This document shows, piece after piece, positions 6,501-7,370 of a DNA stretch of 7,370 nt. Numbering within the stretch: the first letter of the stretch is position 1; every line of letters begins with the position of its first letter. Location: assembly GCF_937906425.1 (NCBI RefSeq), contig NZ_CALCYR010000082.1:1-7370 (forward strand). Reading direction: 5' to 3'. The DNA is from an uncultured Methanobrevibacter sp. GTDB lineage: Archaea; Methanobacteriota; Methanobacteria; Methanobacteriales; Methanobacteriaceae. The notes beneath the pieces are model-generated. The model was not told where the DNA came from. It saw nothing but the letters and a program-made list of their open reading frames with translations, and made no database searches. The position numbers and the translations under genes were made by a program.

Positions 6501-7272
6501 TCCAACAAAGGTTAATACTTCCACATTTGAAGTGAATTTGGAAAATAATAATGATGAGGAATCATTGATTATTAATCCATTATGTGACTTGGAAGTAAGA
6601 ATCCTTCCTGATGAGGAAATGGTCTATACCGATGAGACAGTCAATTGGATTGTAACTGTTGTAAACAATGGTCCTGACACTGCAAGTGATGTAAGCCTTT
6701 ACAATACATTGCCTGACGGATTGGAATATCTTGGTCATGACTTGACCCGTGGAACATTGGAGAATATAATAAATGAATCCAATGGAGACAATGAATATAA
6801 ATGGGATATTGGTGATTTGGCAAATGGAGAAACCGTTAATTTGGTACTTACCACAAGGGCTTTAAAAGATGGAATTATCCAAAACAATGTAACTGTTTAC
6901 ACTTCCACACCTGATTCAGATGAAAGCAATAACTTTGATGCTGCAGAAGTAGAGGCATTTGTTTTCAATGATGGCAACTTTGATTTCTCTTTAGGTAAAA
7001 ATACTGGAGGAGAGAAGAAGTCTAAATCTAATGGAAAAGGTAATGGCAATGGAAATGCTAATGCTAACGGCAATGGCAATGGCAATGGAAACGGCAATGG
7101 TTATAATAATGGAAATGCTAATTCCAATAATTATGGAGCTTCAAATGGCAATGCCAATGGAAATGGTTTGGATGATGGTATTGGATTAAAGAATACTGGA
7201 AATCCATTGGCCATTTTACTCTTAAGCATTTGTGCATTATTCTTAGGTATTAAACCTAGAAAGTACAATTAG
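493..7272 (+). CDS. Giant adhesin-like surface protein: beta-helix plus ten DUF11 repeats, membrane anchored
   Basis: The gene encodes a 2259-residue secreted protein, probably a surface adhesin of a methanogenic archaeon. Residues 1-24 are a signal peptide. About 94-612 form a right-handed beta-helix with repeated [CS]-x-F-x-x-N and GGA[ILV] motifs like those of chlamydial PMP and methanogen adhesin-like proteins. Residues 613-832 are a linker with a degenerate Ig-like module, 833-2158 are ten DUF11-type domains, 2180-2225 are a Gly/Asn-rich linker, and 2238-2253 are a membrane helix followed by the tail KPRKYN. The TTG start is supported by GAGGTG eight bases upstream and by the signal peptide it exposes; the next in-frame Met would lose that peptide. 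The reading frame is intact, with no frameshift. The beta-helix shows no recognisable pectate-lyase or other catalytic set, so binding is more likely than catalysis. Ligand and partner are unknown. It appears monocistronic: it has its own long leader and a terminator. The surface role is well supported; the adhesin role is inferred from family membership. Confidence 0.95.
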   Translation: MKCKSINLICLVLLCVLTFSTVSATDLDDQLANQTQSESSITNYNKLNTVINSEDEDCVGSMNELSNLDSVKGLNSINSDENALKSTLTVNGNSFSDIQTKINGASSGDTINLDGKTFTGNGSAIRVNKTLNIVGSLTSQKATLDAKFLSGILLVSGANNINISNCIFTHANTTAVKVYQNNVCISNCIFKDSNSSFVSHLRVYQNTSNFRLKNSEFLNGFSAEGTNIVLSAKNSTVENCIFTNNSVVNNDGLQGYGGALQIGGELTNTNIGYVVNCTFINNSVTTSYTGSHAGALCFRPGIKVYNSTFINNSCNRVGGATSLHEDGEIYNCIFINNSAGRFGGAISTGLDSEDISVNISNCSFESNFAPIGGAVQIKGNDVKILNSSFKDNKANETDGGALFIMGSRAIVLNSSFVNNFAKNIGAGVLINGSNASILNSSFNKNIADYGAAIYVVGENANLFGSNFTNHNVKNGTVYINGKNTYVYSSLFKDNLAESGAALFIEGSNANVLNVNFTNDNASKKGGAVYIDGSYANIIASNFLYNNAIPSQSDIGSGLGGAVYIKGNNNRIDNSIFNYNTGRNGSAIYTDGKNMTLSNTNFDRNQAWTYVLNSTVNPSVSYFNRSDILINLTLVGGNNIANAIYNTASIGEIYFYNVSYISSKGQKLTSSSEIHPVSGANNSRNGTLLYQDDREDNQLVNVVIIKDDSQGIKSASLDLGNLDLLSLSDSENLNVLYSSRNSVNQNVLYSSRDSDNVKILYSNMDSNILKASSSSIILNKTFNTGILGDINFNLKDYYNKTLEPGRYILMAKHIEDDYYKEIDSSDEFEILPLVDLSIDIVASRTTVEYNKTVKFTIKVNNLGPNNASNVNVSAIIPSGVLVTSSSPSTGSYNATSGIWNIGDLLVGENQTLAINTRINRTGTVNFPVNISSSEEDTNKSNNYDNQSIKVPVADLAITIEASEHDVDFGDEVDWTISVANNGPDNASSLVVSIGNLNNTALILSNYSNSSLNLSSYTWKIPSLASGAEISLVLNTVANSSNRTIAIPVNVTADTYDPIKTNNLDEDEIYLEPLCDLSLNLTVSNKKINNGDIVNWTVIVKNLGPNLAEDVSVEISDLIGLDLDLINYGITNMNSTSKVDLSLSDYDLDSGEWFIGDMARGAEIKLVLETIVNSLSDEVLLEGLVESATYESDYSNNYGNDSIILNPFCDLEIRVEVLNNTANYNDTVGISFIVKNNGPSDAEDVYVDIANLDDLGLIVLNSSVASPNFIKNNDSDTYLWIIGNLSDNESSSLIVNAQVNLTDKEIVLGAIVNSSTYELDYSNNVDEDALIVNPLCDLAIDLIVFDDKANIVDSNYSFKTGDTAILSFIASNFGPDDGIDAFVNISKLESLGLVIVENEGNLNKELYQWIIGNITGGKNDFLIVTTRINASNRTIPISAIINSSTYELNYLNNYDNDSIRVDPLCDLSIDVAVSNASPNRNDTVEISFTVKNNGPDDAIDACVNISNLDELGLILLNKSLEGFDENASQWNLGNLQSGKNKTLVLTVVVNDSNRNISINGIVNSSTYELNYLNNEDNESMSINPLCDLAIDLIIRNNQVNRDDIIEIKINVKNNGPDDAINTVATISDLDSLGLIVLESSLKDYFYKESASNNSKNIVSSSSNLLKSTILSDSAQDIYKWIVGNLSSGDDRNLSIYVKVNKSDDIIPVQSRVNSSTYELNYQNNYDNDSITVNPLCDLSIDINLPEGPLNYNDTLNLSIVVENQGPDDAINAVINISNLEDLGFVIINSSDNGFDQNASQWIIGNLSDGENKTLDLVLLVNTSNKNLTVDGIVNSSTYELEYSNNMDDGTITVEPLCDVSVDLIVPEDPVNLDDVINITVIVSNDGPDAAKDVNLIIPDLESLGLVILNSSEDLNQLESNETGSSSNDDSASSSSNSNSSNVDGSNSSSEDSNSLSDGTDDSNQTEDSKSNRGPLNWNVGELDIGDNKTLIISVLVNKTNDNLTLPTKVNTSTFEVNLENNNDEESLIINPLCDLEVRILPDEEMVYTDETVNWIVTVVNNGPDTASDVSLYNTLPDGLEYLGHDLTRGTLENIINESNGDNEYKWDIGDLANGETVNLVLTTRALKDGIIQNNVTVYTSTPDSDESNNFDAAEVEAFVFNDGNFDFSLGKNTGGEKKSKSNGKGNGNGNANANGNGNGNGNGNGYNNGNANSNNYGASNGNANGNGLDDGIGLKNTGNPLAILLLSICALFLGIKPRKYN
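772..2330 (+). other. Right-handed parallel beta-helix domain (residues ~94-612)
   Basis: The domain opens with the usual capping pattern of this fold: an S-x-I-Q-x-K-I helix, then GDTINLDGKTFTG and a SGILLVSG strand. About 17 rungs follow, each marked by [CS]-x-F plus x-x-N, with GGA[ILV] motifs in many: for example NCIF near 166, 188, 240 and 332, NCTF near 277, NCSF near 362, then NSSF from about 387. Spacing is about 22-30 residues. This FxxN/GGAI signature is that of the PMP repeat family and is common in Methanobrevibacter adhesin-like proteins. Asn is very frequent and would stack as an asparagine ladder. The likely role is recognition of a surface or polysaccharide. The last rung ends near NFDRNQ, after which the pattern is lost. 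Boundaries are approximate. Confidence 0.85.
2331..2988 (+). other. Linker and degenerate Ig-like module between beta-helix and stalk (residues ~613-832)
   Basis: This part joins the beta-helix to the DUF11 array. Its second half contains NTGILGDINFNLKDYYN and then LEPGRYILMAKHIEDDYY, ending EFEIL. That resembles the small beta-sandwich modules (pattern G-x-Y-x-x-x-A-x-H-x-x-D-x-Y-Y) that follow the beta-helix in related methanogen adhesin-like proteins, from family memory. The first half is poorly conserved, Ser/Asn-rich, and holds a 12-residue tandem repeat (2689-2796). It has no cysteine, unlike most of the stalk that follows. The family resemblance is moderate, and the module may no longer bind anything. 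Confidence 0.5.
2689..2796 (+). repeat. Three in-frame copies of a 36-bp repeat (NVLYSSR[ND]S type)
   Basis: The period is exactly 36 bases (12 codons), with copies starting at 2689, 2725 and 2761. The peptide units are NVLYSSRNSVNQ, NVLYSSRDSDNV and KILYSNMDSNIL. At DNA level the first two copies share 22 identical bases (2688-2709 and 2724-2745), while the third has diverged (KILYSNMDS). The identity of the first two points to a recent duplication, perhaps by slippage. Because 36 is a multiple of three, copy number could change without breaking the frame. The repeat sits in the linker in front of the stalk, so changes would alter its reach. Confidence 0.85.
2989..6966 (+). repeat. Ten tandem DUF11-type beta-sandwich domains (residues 833-2158)
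   Basis: Domain starts are at residues 833, 952, 1073, 1207, 1334, 1463, 1584, 1734, 1855 and 2031, so units are 119-176 residues long. Each begins with a [VAC]-D-[LV] motif (CDL or CDV from unit 3 onward). Each then has N-x-G-P or N-L-G-P followed by Asp/Asn and Ala, next a W-x-[IVL]-G or close variant (W-K-I-P in unit 2), and ends with an Asn-Asn-rich strand. This is the DUF11 pattern, a fold found in repeated stalks of surface proteins of archaea and bacteria. Units 1 and 10 keep the canonical IPSG/LPDG turn and unit 10 the canonical T-x-D-x4-NN end; the inner units share a derived STYE-[LS]-[ND]-Y ending. The array probably holds the beta-helix away from the cell wall. Loops before the Trp motif vary most (units 3, 7 and 9), and unit 5 has an extra insert near its start. 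Confidence 0.9.
6238..6399 (+). other. Ser/Asn/Asp-rich insert in DUF11 unit 9
   Basis: About 54 codons of Ser, Asn, Asp and Glu (for example SSSSNSNSSNVDGSNSSSED) interrupt unit 9 between its L-G-L-V-I-L strand and its N-W-N-V-G motif. The Ser codons are mixed (TCT, TCA, TCC, AGT), so this is not a fresh trinucleotide expansion. It would be an acidic, disordered loop bearing several N-x-S/T sequons. Unit 7 carries a shorter Ser-rich insert at the same position (residues about 1635-1665). Confidence 0.85.
7030..7167 (+). repeat. Gly/Asn-rich linker encoded by GGNAAT hexamers (residues 2180-2225)
   Basis: About 46 residues alternate Gly and Asn with occasional Ala, Tyr, Ser and Lys. They are coded mostly by GG(C/A)AAT hexamers, with the densest run around 7039-7106. 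A short basic stretch (EKKSKS) precedes it. Such a flexible, uncharged linker just outside the membrane anchor would cross the pseudomurein wall. Loss or gain of hexamers would keep the reading frame, so length may differ between strains. Confidence 0.9.
7195..7269 (+). other. C-terminal TGNP motif, membrane helix and basic tail
   Basis: TGNP (residues 2235-2238) leads straight into a hydrophobic run, LAILLLSICALFLGI (to 2253), and a short basic tail KPRKYN. The order motif, hydrophobic helix, basic tail is that of C-terminal anchors such as the LPXTG and PGF-CTERM classes, and similar T-G-N-P ends are frequent in surface proteins of Methanobacteriaceae (from memory). It could be a plain membrane anchor or a recognition signal for a sortase- or archaeosortase-like enzyme. 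No such enzyme is encoded in the window. Confidence 0.75.
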
Positions 7273-7305
7273 ATCTTTGTCTAATATTTTAAAATTAATT
7301 TTTTT

Positions 7306-7342
7306 AGTTCTAATTTTTATTAGAACTTTTTTTCTTTTTTTT
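7306..7342 (+). terminator. Hairpin plus T-tract terminator
   Basis: AGTTCTAAT (7306-7314) and ATTAGAACT (7319-7327) form a perfect 9-bp stem with a four-T loop. A T tract with one C runs from 7327 to 7342. It begins 33 bases after the stop codon. Archaeal termination relies mainly on the T tract, so the hairpin may add RNA stability at the 3' end. A further seven-T run lies just before the stem (7299-7305). Confidence 0.75.
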
Positions 7343-7370
7343 CAATTTATTAATTTAATTTTTTTAATTT

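Noticed and set aside
5871..7097. Open frames on the minus strand at 5871-6176, 6641-6823 and 6897-7097
   Set aside because: They are antisense shadows of the DUF11 array and the Gly/Asn linker. The Pro-Leu-Pro-Phe repeat in the last is simply the complement of the GGNAAT hexamers.

Overview
This 7.4 kb window holds one very large gene and its flanking control sequences. Very low G+C, an Asn/Asp/Ser-rich proteome style, an archaeal-type Shine-Dalgarno (GAGGTG), a signal peptide, Chlamydia-PMP-like beta-helix rungs, DUF11 repeats and a TGNP-plus-hydrophobic C-terminus together suggest a gut or rumen methanogen of the Methanobacteriaceae (Methanobrevibacter most likely, Methanosphaera possible). 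This assignment is by family resemblance, not by database search.

Layout. Positions 1-492 are an extremely AT-rich non-coding leader. It contains a 38-bp tandem repeat in which the 13-bp palindrome ATTCAA-A-TTGAAT occurs three times (207-295), then an 8-bp inverted repeat (430-437/454-461) that brackets a candidate TATA box, then a strong ribosome binding site (479-484). The gene (493-7272, + strand, TTG start) encodes a 2259-residue secreted or surface-anchored protein. In order it has a signal peptide, a right-handed beta-helix of about 17 recognisable rungs, a degenerate linker/Ig-like module with a 12-residue triple repeat, ten DUF11-type beta-sandwich repeats, a Gly/Asn-rich linker, and a single C-terminal membrane segment with a short basic tail. 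A 9-bp hairpin with a T tract (7306-7342) follows the stop codon and is a likely terminator.

How it works together. The architecture is that of the methanogen adhesin-like proteins. A distal beta-helix would be presented on a long stalk of DUF11 domains, passed through the cell wall by the flexible Gly/Asn linker, and fixed in the membrane by the C-terminal helix. The window contains no second gene, RNA gene, mobile element or CRISPR array that I can support. I see no evidence for a multi-gene undescribed system. The more unusual points are the operator-like leader repeats, one cysteine at the start of each of eight consecutive stalk domains, position-conserved glycosylation sequons, and DNA signs of recent repeat duplication or homogenisation inside the stalk.
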